This document shows positions 16,835-25,263 of a DNA stretch of 32,914 bases, piece by piece. The DNA comes from Bacteroidaceae bacterium (GTDB lineage Bacteria > Bacteroidota > Bacteroidia > Bacteroidales > Bacteroidaceae). The DNA lies in NCBI GenBank assembly GCA_017650085.1, contig JAGCFN010000189.1, positions 1-32,914 of the forward strand, read 5' to 3'. Each line of letters starts with the position of its first letter. Positions within the stretch are counted from its first letter, which is position 1. The notes below the pieces were generated by a model. It ran no database searches, was not told where the DNA came from, and was given only the letters and a program-made list of their open reading frames with translations. A program made the position numbers and the translations under genes.

Positions 16835-18424
16835 TTATTTTATCAGGTTTCCGAGAATGCTTCGGCCCAGTTCGCGAGTAGCTGTTCTAGTAGCCGTGCT
16901 GACTGTGCTCTTTGTAATCTTCTTGCCGAGGCTTTCCTTTGAACGGCTCTTCTTACCTGTCACAGTATTAGCAACATAGGTGCCAAGAGCTGCAGTAACA
17001 CTTGTAATGACGGCTGAGATGATTTTCGAGAAGAAACCTTTCTTTTTGCTCTTCTTAGCTGACTCCTTTTCTTCCATTTCGGCTTGCTTCTCTTGTTCTG
17101 CCATCTCGCGTTCTTGAGCCCTTGCTGCCTCTTCTTTTTCGCTTTCGGCAAGCAGTACTTCGAAGGCACTCTCGCGGTCTATCATCGTGTCGTAACGGCC
17201 GAAGATGCGCGAGGTCTTGATTATAGTGTCACGTTGTGACTCTGTGATTGCGCCGATTTGGCTGAGTGGGAAGAGCACTTTGGCACGCTCCACAACATTT
17301 GGAGTTCCCTTTTCGTCGAGGAATGAGACGAGTGCTTCGCCCGTTCCGAGTTCCATGATGGCATCTTCCGTCTTGAAGTCAGGATTGGCTCGGAATGTCT
17401 CAGCTGCGGCTTTTACGTTCTTCTGCTCTTTTGGCGTGAAGGCGCGAAGGGCATGCTGAACTCTGTTACCCAGTTGAGCGAGGACCGAATCGGGTATATC
17501 TGTGGGGTTCTGCGTCACGAAATAGACGCCCACACCCTTGCTTCGGATGAGTCGGACAACCTGCTCTATCTTGTCTACCAGGCTCTTTGGCGTGTCTGTG
17601 AAGAGTGTGTGAGCCTCGTCGAAGAAGAAGACTAGTCGCGGCAAGTCTTGGTCGCCCACTTCGGGCAGACGAGCGTAGAGGTCGGAAAGGAGCCAGAGCA
17701 GGAAGGTAGAGTAGAGTTTGGGCTGGTGCATGAGCTTGTCTGCAGCCAAAACATTCATCATGCCCTTACCATCGGCACTCACTTGGAGGAGGTCCATGAT
17801 GTCGAAAGCAGGTTCGCCGAAGAACTTGTCGGCACCTTGGTTCTCAAGTGCGAGCAGAGCACGCTGAATGGCTCCCACGCTAGCCGTCGAGACGTTGCCG
17901 TAGGTTTTGGTCAACTTGGTGGCGTTGTCGGCAATATAGGTCAGCATGGAGCGCAAGTCCTTGAGGTCGAGCAACAAAAGTCCCCTTTCGTCGGCTACCT
18001 TAAAGAGAATCGTCATCACGCCAGCCTGCACTTCGTTCAGTTCCATGAGTCGCGACATCAGGTCTGGACCCATGTTCGAGATGGTGGTGCGCATGGGGTG
18101 TCCTTGTTCGCCAAAGACGTCGTAGAAACATACGGGACTGCCGTGGAATTGCGGGTTCTCAATGCCGAACTCGGCACAGCGTTTCTCGATGAAGCCTGAC
18201 ATAGCGCCTGTCTGTGATATACCTGAAAGGTCGCCCTTCATGTCGGCCATGAAGCATGGCACGCCAGCCTCAGAGAAAGTCTCGGCCAACACTTGCAGGG
18301 TAACAGTTTTGCCCGTTCCCGTAGCTCCGGCAATCAGTCCGTGACGGTTCGCCATCTTACCATTAATGCAAATCGGCCCATTCTGTCCGTGAGCCACATA
18401 TAAACGTCTGTCTTCAGTTAACAT
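16835..18424 (-). CDS. HerA-like/DUF853 ATPase (YjgR type)
   Basis: A 529-residue P-loop ATPase of the HerA/FtsK branch, known as DUF853 or YjgR; cellular role poorly defined. Walker A is GATGTGKT (33-40), Walker B with the catalytic Glu is [12 protein letters not shown] (about 257-268), and [34 protein letters not shown] (in pieces) carries the sensor/arginine region. After about residue 430 comes a Glu/Lys/Ala-rich coiled coil, a Lys-rich patch, and a hydrophobic stretch ([18 protein letters not shown]) that could touch the membrane. It heads the minus-strand run HerA-like, DUF362, YccF and has a good promoter upstream. Confidence 0.92.
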   Translation of the reverse strand: MLTEDRRLYVAHGQNGPICINGKMANRHGLIAGATGTGKTVTLQVLAETFSEAGVPCFMADMKGDLSGISQTGAMSGFIEKRCAEFGIENPQFHGSPVCFYDVFGEQGHPMRTTISNMGPDLMSRLMELNEVQAGVMTILFKVADERGLLLLDLKDLRSMLTYIADNATKLTKTYGNVSTASVGAIQRALLALENQGADKFFGEPAFDIMDLLQVSADGKGMMNVLAADKLMHQPKLYSTFLLWLLSDLYARLPEVGDQDLPRLVFFFDEAHTLFTDTPKSLVDKIEQVVRLIRSKGVGVYFVTQNPTDIPDSVLAQLGNRVQHALRAFTPKEQKNVKAAAETFRANPDFKTEDAIMELGTGEALVSFLDEKGTPNVVERAKVLFPLSQIGAITESQRDTIIKTSRIFGRYDTMIDRESAFEVLLAESEKEEAARAQEREMAEQEKQAEMEEKESAKKSKKKGFFSKIISAVITSVTAALGTYVANTVTGKKSRSKESLGKKITKSTVSTATRTATRELGRSILGNLIK

Positions 18425-18453
18425 AATACTTACGATTTAATAGTTTATGGCCA

Positions 18454-18483
18454 CAAATGTACAAAAAAGTGAGCACAATGCAA
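18454..18483 (-). promoter_or_regulatory. Promoter of the HerA-like/DUF362/YccF operon
   Basis: On the minus strand TTG (18483-18481), 19 bp, then TACATTTG (18461-18454) match the Bacteroidota promoter consensus. The expected leader to the ATG at 18424 is about 25 nt. Confidence 0.6.
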
Positions 18484-18573
18484 AATAAATTTCAATTTAT
18501 TTTATTGGTCGGGCAAAAGAAATTCATTACGTCTCAAGACAGTCATTTCCATACCCCCTTAGTAAATCCTAAA

Positions 18574-18640
18574 CGTCACACGTGAAAAGTGGAAACTTCA
18601 CGTGTTAAATTCGTCAACTTCACACGTGATGTTTGGCAAT
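18574..18640. repeat. Operon-end repeat cluster with CACGTG inverted repeats
   Basis: ACACGTGAA (18578-18586) and TTCACGTGT (18597-18605) form a perfect 9-bp inverted repeat with a 10-nt loop, and a third unit with CACACGTGATGTTTGG follows (18621-18636). The wording (CACGTG with GTTAAATT, roughly 20-22-bp spacing) matches the cluster at 8762-8847. It begins 45 bp past the stop of the LuxR-type gene. Confidence 0.7.
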
Positions 18641-18684
18641 TACACTAGGGAACTCAAGAAAGGGCTCTCGACTCAATACATCCT

Positions 18685-19638
18685 TTACCTGGAGAGAAAT
18701 TTATTGTCGATGAGGTTGTTTGCGATGGCGTAAATGGTGAGGCCTGCAAGAGAGTGTATTTGCAGTTTGCGCGAAATGTTGCGACGATGTGTGATGACGG
18801 TATTGACGGAAATGAACAGATGGGCTGCTATTTCTTTGTTCGACATGCCTTGAACGAGACAGACAATAATCTCTTTTTCGCGCTCAGAGATGGATTCCGA
18901 GTTTTCTGCGTTCCTGATCATGCTGGAGATGCGAGCCGATACGCCGTCTTCCTTCACTCTTTGTTCCAAGAGCCGAATAGCAGGGACGAATAGCACCTCT
19001 TCGACATTGCTGTGGTTGAGGAGCCATTCCTCGTTGTTGTAGATGTCGTAGAGGGTCGCGGTGAGTTGGTTGTTGGCCAGTCCTGCTGGGGGCAGGTACT
19101 TGATGATAATGTTCTTCAACTCCTGGAACTTGCCCGTCGTATCGCTGTGATGCTTCGAGAAGATGTCGACATTGTAACCTGTGGTTGGTTCGCCTTTCAG
19201 GAGGGCTTCTACGTAGGGGAAGAGAGTTTTCTCCTCGTATTTCATGTGTAGTTGGATGTCGTGTGCATATTCATCGTAGAGCCGCAGTATGAGGGGCTCC
19301 AGACCTTCGCCTTTGTTGAGCGAAGCCTCGAGTTCGTGGCGAATGGAGGGCAGCTGGAAGTCGAGGAAATAGCGGTGGGAAGCTTGAAGATAGCCGAGCA
19401 GAGTCTTTACGGAAATACGGTCGTCTGTCTCTTTCGGAGTGTATCCGTTGATGAGGAAGTTGACGACGGTGAGGAAGGTGTAGCAGTCTACGTCCTGCTC
19501 TCGGCAGACTTCGCTGACCGTCTTGTCGCCAAAGCCGAGCCGAATGCCGAATGCGCTGAGGCCCTGAAGCATACTGTAGTTGTCGCTGATGAGGTCGATC
19601 ATTTTGTCGTCAGCCTCGTAAAGTTTCAACTTTTTCAT
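18685..19638 (-). CDS. Hemerythrin-domain LuxR-family transcriptional regulator
   Basis: The 317-residue protein has three parts. Residues 1-75 resemble the ScdA/RIC N-terminal domain (SAFGIRLGFGDKTVSEVC), but its usual Cys-Cys pair is replaced. Residues about 90-235 look like a hemerythrin four-helix domain with candidate di-iron ligands in SHRYFLDFQLPSIRHELE, HDIQLHMKYEEKTLFPY, SKHHSDTTGKF and LLNHSNVEEVLF. The C-terminus (about 245-310) is a LuxR/GerE helix-turn-helix: SEREKEIIVCLVQGMSNKEI then VNTVITHRRNISRKLQ. ATG 19638 is chosen, as the open frame to 19665 overlaps the promoter. It should sense iron, oxygen or nitric oxide and control nearby genes; its divergent neighbour is the imelysin/cytochrome operon. 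Confidence 0.88.
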   Translation of the reverse strand: MKKLKLYEADDKMIDLISDNYSMLQGLSAFGIRLGFGDKTVSEVCREQDVDCYTFLTVVNFLINGYTPKETDDRISVKTLLGYLQASHRYFLDFQLPSIRHELEASLNKGEGLEPLILRLYDEYAHDIQLHMKYEEKTLFPYVEALLKGEPTTGYNVDIFSKHHSDTTGKFQELKNIIIKYLPPAGLANNQLTATLYDIYNNEEWLLNHSNVEEVLFVPAIRLLEQRVKEDGVSARISSMIRNAENSESISEREKEIIVCLVQGMSNKEIAAHLFISVNTVITHRRNISRKLQIHSLAGLTIYAIANNLIDNKFLSR

Positions 19639-19662
19639 AGCGTTTTGTATTGAATTGCGCTG

Positions 19663-19693
19663 CAAATTTACGACTTTTCTGCGAAGGATGCAA
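19663..19693 (-). promoter_or_regulatory. Promoter of the hemerythrin-LuxR gene
   Basis: On the minus strand TTG (19693-19691), 20 bp, then TAAATTTG (19670-19663): a full Bacteroidota promoter match. Start of transcription should fall near 19658, about 20 nt before the ATG at 19638, which fixes the start codon choice. Confidence 0.7.
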
Positions 19694-19815
19694 TCACAAT
19701 TATTAGGTAAATCGTTCTTATTTGCTCTTTTTCCTTAATTATTATGGGGTACTCTCTTAATGAAAAACGAGGACTGATGTGCTGTATGGACTATGAGAAT
19801 ACACATTTTTGCGTA

Positions 19816-19846
19816 TTGCGAGTATGCGGGAAGCGCCTTACCTTTG
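19816..19846 (+). promoter_or_regulatory. Promoter of the imelysin/cytochrome operon
   Basis: TTG (19816-19818), 20 bp, then TACCTTTG (19839-19846) match the Bacteroidota consensus; the leader to the ATG at 19875 would be about 24 nt. A 10-bp direct repeat GAAAAACGAG occurs at 19762-19771 and 19852-19861, flanking the promoter exactly 90 bp apart, a possible regulator-binding pair (inference). Confidence 0.7.
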
Positions 19847-19874
19847 CAGCCGAAAAACGAGATAAAACCCGATT

Positions 19875-21188
19875 ATGAACAACTTCAGAACTATGATTGC
19901 AGGTGGTTTGTTGCTTTGCTCGGCGACTGCTTCTGCACAATGGAATACAGACTCGACTGAGATAGACAGTTACGAACGCTTCCGCGTTGGAGGCTATGGC
20001 GAGGTGGTGGCTGCCTTCAAGGATTATGGCACGAACCGCTTCTACGGCAGCAGCGAAGGAAATACACGCGTTCATCGAAACACAATAGCTATACCTCGCT
20101 TTGTACTTGCTGGCGACTACAAGTTCAACAAGCATTGGAACGTTGGTGTGGAAGTCGAGTTCGAGAGTGGCGGCACAGGAACGGCCTTCGAAATAGAGAA
20201 CTCGGAGAACGGCGAGTACGAGACTGAGGTAGAGAAGGGTGGAGAGGTTGCCATCGAGCAGTTCCACATCACCTATCACATGAACCAGCATTTCAATGTT
20301 CGTGCAGGCCACATCATCGTGCCTGTCGGCTTGAATAACGCTCATCACGAACCCGTCAACTTCTTCGGAACTGTCCGTCCAGAAGGCGAGACAAGCATCA
20401 TCCCCAATACTTGGCACGAAACGGGCTTGAGCCTCTTCGGTCAGGTTGGCAGGAAGTGGGCTTCGTTCAACTGGGAAGCGCAAGTCGAGGCTGGCTTGAA
20501 TGCTAACGGCTTCGACCGGAACAATTGGGTGAAGAAAGGCAAGCAAGGCTTCTTCGAGAAGGACAATTTCACGTCGCCAGGCTATGTGCTTCGTCTCAAT
20601 TATACTGGCGTTCCTGGTTTGCGACTTGGGGCAAGTTGGTATCATTGTCAGAATGCGGCATCGAATGCCGACAAACCTACGACGTATAGTTTCAATGTTC
20701 CGGTCAATCTTTGGAGCGTTGATGCACAATACCAACACCGTTACGCCATTGTTCGAGGCAATATTTTGAGTGGCAAGGTGGGCAACTCCACACTTCTCAG
20801 CTCACGCAACGTCCGTCAGAGCAATGCCAGCCCTTACTCGAAGACGGCTCCTATTGCAAGCAAAGCTGTCAGTTATGGCGTGGAAGGTGGCATTAGGATG
20901 AAAAACTTCTTTGCCTCCACGAAAGCTCCAGACATTATTCCTTTCGCTCGCTATGAATACTATAATGCACAGGAAAAGGGCGAAACAGGACAAGTGATGG
21001 AAGCACGACTCAAGACCTCGATGTGGACGTTTGGTTTGAACTATCGCCCCATACCTTATATAATAATAAAGGCTGACTATACGACCCGCAAGATAGGAGG
21101 CGGCAAATACAACAGTGAAAACGAGTTCGCTCTTGGTGTTGCCTTTACTGGTTGGTTTAAAGGAAAGAAGAGATTCGACTACATGTAA
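19875..21188 (+). CDS. Outer-membrane beta-barrel (porin-like) protein 1
   Basis: A 437-residue secreted protein with a signal peptide (MNNFRTMIAGGLLLCSATASA, then QWNTD) followed by many alternating amphipathic strands with aromatic ends, e.g. FVLAGDYKFNKHWNVGVEVEFES, FNWEAQVEAGLNANGF, YVLRLNYTGVPGLRLGASWY, TFGLNYRPIPYIIIKADYT and a terminal FALGVAFTGWF strand. This is the layout of a porin-type barrel. The segment FNVRAGHIIVPVGLNNAHHEPVNFF contains a small His cluster. The last residues (KKRFDYM) extend beyond the final strand. First gene of the five-gene operon; likely passage of iron, copper or a small ligand across the outer membrane, but specificity is not readable. Confidence 0.85.
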   Translation: MNNFRTMIAGGLLLCSATASAQWNTDSTEIDSYERFRVGGYGEVVAAFKDYGTNRFYGSSEGNTRVHRNTIAIPRFVLAGDYKFNKHWNVGVEVEFESGGTGTAFEIENSENGEYETEVEKGGEVAIEQFHITYHMNQHFNVRAGHIIVPVGLNNAHHEPVNFFGTVRPEGETSIIPNTWHETGLSLFGQVGRKWASFNWEAQVEAGLNANGFDRNNWVKKGKQGFFEKDNFTSPGYVLRLNYTGVPGLRLGASWYHCQNAASNADKPTTYSFNVPVNLWSVDAQYQHRYAIVRGNILSGKVGNSTLLSSRNVRQSNASPYSKTAPIASKAVSYGVEGGIRMKNFFASTKAPDIIPFARYEYYNAQEKGETGQVMEARLKTSMWTFGLNYRPIPYIIIKADYTTRKIGGGKYNSENEFALGVAFTGWFKGKKRFDYM

Positions 21189-21222
21189 GATATAAATACT
21201 CCATAAAACTAAAAAAAACGAC

Positions 21223-22410
21223 ATGAAAAAGAACATTCTTATCATTGGCACAATTGCCATCGCTATGACTGCCGTTTCGTGCAGTAAAGACTCAGACGAC
21301 AACAAGATTATTGTCGACCCTGTTGAAAAAATGCCCGAAGGAACTGCCGACGTCACAATTAACGAGACCGATGCTAACTTCGCAGACTATCAGACGAACT
21401 GGTGCAACTATGCTGCAGCCGTTTCATCTCGCTTGAAGACCGATGCCGAAACACTTTACAAAGCATGGAACGAAGGCTTGAACGGCGAGGAAGCTTACCA
21501 AATGACCTTCAAGGAAGTTCGTGGCGCATATTCTAGTCCGAACAGTTGCATCGAGCAAATCATAGACGGTTGCATAGATATCGCTAACGAGGTGGGCGAG
21601 AGTAAGATAGGTGACCCTCGTGATAAGTGGGAGAACAAGAAATACACAGAGGCTGTTTATGCCGTTGAATCTTGGTACAGTTATCACTCCATCCAGGACT
21701 ACGCCAACAATATTCGCTCCATTCAGAACTCTTTCAACTGCACCTATAAGGGTGTTCAAGGCAGTCATAGTATTGCCGCTTATCTTAGGGCTCATGGGCA
21801 ATCAGAATTTGCAAGCCAAGTGAACGCTGCTATCCAGACTGCTATTAATAGCATAGAAGGCATGGCAGCTCCCTTCCGCAGCCATATCGGCAATCCAAGC
21901 GTCATTACAGCTATGGAGGCTTGCAACACCCTGAAGAACGTTCTCAAGACGCTCAAAGCAAAGGTGGAAAGTTTCGAAGGCGAAGCAGAACTGAAGGCTA
22001 TTGTGGCCGATTATGTTGATGTTGTTGTGCTTCCTACCTATAAGGACCTCATGAATGCTAACGCTGCGCTTCACCAAGCAGTTACGGTTCTTGCGGCAAG
22101 TCCCTCGAATGCAACCTTCGAAGCGGCTGCAATGGCTTGGATGACGGCTCGTCAACCTTGGGAAATGAGTGAAGGTTTCCTCTTCGGACCTGTCGATGAG
22201 TTGGGACTCGACCCCAATATGGATTCGTGGCCTCTCGATCAAGATGCCATCAAAAACGTGCTCGCAAGTGGTGACTTCTCTGGTCTCGACTGGAGTGGCG
22301 ATTTTGATGAAGAGAACGAAGGAATTGCTGATGCACAAAGCATCCGCGGCTTCCACACACTCGAGTTCCTGCTCTTCAAAAACGGACAACCAAGAAAAAT
22401 AGAGAATTGA
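21223..22410 (+). CDS. Imelysin (M75) family lipoprotein
   Basis: Imelysin-family proteins are iron-regulated envelope proteins linked to iron uptake (related to IrpA and EfeO); peptidase activity is uncertain in most. The 395-residue product has a lipoprotein signal (MKKNILIIGTIAIAMTAVSC, Cys 20) and two helical halves. The conserved GxHxxE motif is present as GFHTLEF (H378, E381) near the C-terminus, and the W-W-Y rich segment AVESWYSYHSIQDYANNIRSIQNSF in the middle. It follows the barrel gene by 34 bp and precedes the di-heme gene by 17 bp. The family plus neighbours make iron acquisition the best guess. Confidence 0.92.
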   Translation: MKKNILIIGTIAIAMTAVSCSKDSDDNKIIVDPVEKMPEGTADVTINETDANFADYQTNWCNYAAAVSSRLKTDAETLYKAWNEGLNGEEAYQMTFKEVRGAYSSPNSCIEQIIDGCIDIANEVGESKIGDPRDKWENKKYTEAVYAVESWYSYHSIQDYANNIRSIQNSFNCTYKGVQGSHSIAAYLRAHGQSEFASQVNAAIQTAINSIEGMAAPFRSHIGNPSVITAMEACNTLKNVLKTLKAKVESFEGEAELKAIVADYVDVVVLPTYKDLMNANAALHQAVTVLAASPSNATFEAAAMAWMTARQPWEMSEGFLFGPVDELGLDPNMDSWPLDQDAIKNVLASGDFSGLDWSGDFDEENEGIADAQSIRGFHTLEFLLFKNGQPRKIEN

Positions 22411-22427
22411 TAATTGGAGAATAACCA

Positions 22428-23936
22428 TTGAAACATAGTATTTATATTTTCCTTGCACTCCTCCTTGTCGCTTGCGACAGGGAGGATGATTGCTTTACAG
22501 CAGCCGATTTCGAAACGCACGAGGGCTATGCTTTGAGTGCAGGAACGAGTACAGTCTTCATCAACTCCAGTTTCGCCTACGATACAGAAGCCGATTGGGT
22601 GGAGAATATCAAGGCAAACTCGCGAAGATTCATCAATGGAGACGGCCTTTATGATGATGCTCTAACGCAAGCAGCAGGTCTCGGCCCTGTTTATGCCGGT
22701 TATTCCTGCGGCTCATGCCATCGTAATGCGGGTCGAACAAAACCTGCTCTATGGACGCAAACAGGCACAGACCCAGACGGCACACCAGTCTATGGTTCTG
22801 GCAGTTACGGGTTTAGTGCTATGCTTGTCTATGTGACGAGAAAGAACGGAGCGTTTTTCCAGAACTATGGTCGCGTTCTTCATGACCAAAGTATCTATGG
22901 CGTAACGGCTGAAGGGAAACTGGAATGTCGTTGGTACGAAGAGCAATTTGCCTTTCCAGATGGTGAGACGTATAGTCTTGCATTTCCCCAATACACCATT
23001 ACTGACTGGTATAAAGGTTACGGAGAGACTGGCGAACCAATTAATCCGGAAGAGCTTTTCTGCACGGTTCGCATCCCTCTTCGTCACGTAGGAATGGGGC
23101 AGATGATGGCTCTGGACAGGAACGAGATTGAACAACTTGCGGCACAATCGAATTATCCTGAATATGGGATAAGTGGCCGATGCAATTACGTCACAGAGCG
23201 TGGCATCCGACAACTCGGACTTTCTGGCAACAAAGCACAACATGCGGACTTGACTGTCGAGTTGGGTTTCTCGTCGGATATGGGCGCGACAAACAGTCGT
23301 TATCCAGAGAAGATATGTGAAGGGCAATCGCAAATGCAGGAAGGTTCCATGATGGGACTGCTCTACGACCGTCTTGACGTTACGACTGAGGACATGGAAG
23401 ATGTTGACTTCTACCTGCACGGACTTGGTGTTCCTGCTCGAAGACTGGGTAGTACGAAGCAACCTGCCGCATATAAAGGACGCACAATTAACGAGAGGGA
23501 ACTCATCGCGATTGGCGAGCAGAAGTTCTATGAAGCGAAGTGCCATCTTTGTCACGTCACAACCCTCCACACCAAACCTCGCGGAGCAACCCTTCTCAAT
23601 GGTACAGAGTTGCCTTGGTTGGGCGGTCAGACGGTTCATCCCTATAGTGATTTTCTCCTTCACGACATGGGAAGCGAACTGATGGGAGTCGGTTTGAACG
23701 ATAATTACGTTAGTGGTTTGGCTCGCGGAAACGAGTGGCGAACGACCCCGCTTTGGGGCATAGGACTTCAGGAAAAAGTTAATGCCCACACTTATTTCCT
23801 GCATGATGGCAGAGCACGAAACCTGACGGAAGCCATTATGTGGCATGGTGGCGAGGGTGAAGCCAGCAAAAATCTGTTCGCACGAATGGAGAAGGACGAC
23901 CGCTCGGCACTCATCAAGTTCTTGGAATCACTTTGA
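22428..23936 (+). CDS. Di-heme oxidoreductase-like lipoprotein (DUF1111)
   Basis: A 502-residue c-type cytochrome of the family formerly called thiol oxidoreductase. Two heme c attachment motifs are visible: CGSCH (C94, C97, H98) in GYSCGSCHRNAGRTKPAL and CHLCH (C372-H376). Family signatures near the end are HPYSDFLLHDMG, EWRTTPLWGIG and FLHDGRARNLTEAIMWHGGEGE. The start is TTG (22428-22430): only this gives the lipoprotein signal MKHSIYIFLALLLVAC (Cys 16), and no ATG is available nearby. The protein should sit in the envelope and pass electrons, plausibly reducing or oxidising iron handled by the imelysin. It requires a cytochrome c maturation system encoded elsewhere. Confidence 0.92.
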   Translation: MKHSIYIFLALLLVACDREDDCFTAADFETHEGYALSAGTSTVFINSSFAYDTEADWVENIKANSRRFINGDGLYDDALTQAAGLGPVYAGYSCGSCHRNAGRTKPALWTQTGTDPDGTPVYGSGSYGFSAMLVYVTRKNGAFFQNYGRVLHDQSIYGVTAEGKLECRWYEEQFAFPDGETYSLAFPQYTITDWYKGYGETGEPINPEELFCTVRIPLRHVGMGQMMALDRNEIEQLAAQSNYPEYGISGRCNYVTERGIRQLGLSGNKAQHADLTVELGFSSDMGATNSRYPEKICEGQSQMQEGSMMGLLYDRLDVTTEDMEDVDFYLHGLGVPARRLGSTKQPAAYKGRTINERELIAIGEQKFYEAKCHLCHVTTLHTKPRGATLLNGTELPWLGGQTVHPYSDFLLHDMGSELMGVGLNDNYVSGLARGNEWRTTPLWGIGLQEKVNAHTYFLHDGRARNLTEAIMWHGGEGEASKNLFARMEKDDRSALIKFLESL

Positions 23937-23954
23937 GAAAAATCATAAAACCTT

Positions 23955-25262
23955 ATGAAAAAGACATACATATTACTTTTATTTGCCCTTTTCACAATGC
24001 CAAGTATGGCCGAGGAAAACGATAAGGAAAAGGGCATAACGTTCGAAAAGTACAACCTGAAGAGTGCTGATTTGAAGCAGCAGACAGAGAATATCGATAT
24101 GGAGAACGGCGTACTTGGGATCGCAGACGACAGAGGATTCACCCTTCAGTCTCGTGATGGCAAGTTCATCTTCAAGCCGTATATGTTCTTGCAGACAAGA
24201 GGCCAGTACAATTACTATGATGACGAAGGTTTGGACAAAGCGTACAATCAGGACAATGTGGCTAATTCGGGCTTCTCGATGCCGTATGCCATCCTTGGTT
24301 TTACTGGCACAACTTTCGGCAGATTGGATTACAACCTGAGCATTAACGCAGCCGGAAGTGGCGGAAACGTTCTGCAACAAGCTTGGGTGGACTACCGCAT
24401 CTCGCCTGCTGCTCGCTTTCGTGCGGGCAAGTTCAAAACGCCTTTCTTCCACGCTTACCTCACCACTTTGGGCGAAACCTTGTTCCCTTGCTTGCCGACT
24501 TCCCTGACAAGTTCGGTCATTTTGCCTTACAGCCTGAACGCCGTAACACCCTCAATAGGTACAGGTTTCGACCTCGGATTCCAGTTTCACGGCAAGATCA
24601 AGCTCACTCCTAAAAGGCCGAACAGTTGGATGATGGGTTACGAGTTAGGACTTTGGAATGGTAGTGGAAGTGGCGTCAACACGGCAACGAAGACACTTTC
24701 GGATGATGCTCACATCCCCTCGTTGCTGTATGCAGGCCGACTCACCTTCATGCCGTGGGGAAATATGCCTGCCACACAAGGAAACAGTCACATGCTTCAG
24801 GGACGACACATGCTTTTTGGCGTGAGCGGAGGCATAAATGTGGAGAGCGAAAGCGAGAGCACGAACGACACGCGAATAGGGGTGGAGTGGAGCATGCTTC
24901 ACGGCAGATGGTATGCTGCGGCTGAGGCTTATTGGATGCACGTCAGCTTTACGGAGCGACAGAAGATTGACGAGAACTACAATTTCCGGGGTTGCTACGG
25001 TCAACTTGGCTATTTCTTTACGAAAAGTCTGCAGGCTGGCTTCCGTTACGACTTTCTCGACCGCAACGGTTCTGGCAAGGATGGTGTCCTGAATATGCCT
25101 GCTGCGGTGGTTAATTACTATGTAAACAAGTGCAATCTTAAGCTTTCGGCAATGTATCAGTTCACGGGTAGATACGGTCACGCCACTCAGCTCGACCGTG
25201 ATAATGACGACCTGGGACTCAGCACACATTCTGCCACCTTGCAACTGCAATACAGCTTCTGA
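23955..25262 (+). CDS. Outer-membrane beta-barrel (porin-like) protein 2
   Basis: A 435-residue protein with signal peptide (MKKTYILLLFALFTMPSMA, then EENDK), a short charged N-terminal segment, and a barrel resembling phosphate-selective porin O/P-type proteins: FKPYMFLQTRGQYNYYDDEG, LDYNLSINAAGSGGNVLQQAWVDYRISPAARFRAGKFKTPF (in pieces), GFDLGFQFHGKI and a C-terminal ATLQLQYSF ending in Phe, the usual outer-membrane insertion signal. It is distinct from barrel 1 and more like substrate-specific porins. It starts 18 bp after the di-heme gene and stops 1 bp before the cytochrome ATG, so it is firmly inside the operon. Confidence 0.87.
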   Translation: MKKTYILLLFALFTMPSMAEENDKEKGITFEKYNLKSADLKQQTENIDMENGVLGIADDRGFTLQSRDGKFIFKPYMFLQTRGQYNYYDDEGLDKAYNQDNVANSGFSMPYAILGFTGTTFGRLDYNLSINAAGSGGNVLQQAWVDYRISPAARFRAGKFKTPFFHAYLTTLGETLFPCLPTSLTSSVILPYSLNAVTPSIGTGFDLGFQFHGKIKLTPKRPNSWMMGYELGLWNGSGSGVNTATKTLSDDAHIPSLLYAGRLTFMPWGNMPATQGNSHMLQGRHMLFGVSGGINVESESESTNDTRIGVEWSMLHGRWYAAAEAYWMHVSFTERQKIDENYNFRGCYGQLGYFFTKSLQAGFRYDFLDRNGSGKDGVLNMPAAVVNYYVNKCNLKLSAMYQFTGRYGHATQLDRDNDDLGLSTHSATLQLQYSF

Positions 25263-25263
25263 G

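Noticed and set aside
19791..20738. 315-codon open frame on the minus strand
   Set aside because: Antisense to the first barrel gene and across its promoter; composition is that of a shadow frame and no signal or motif is seen.
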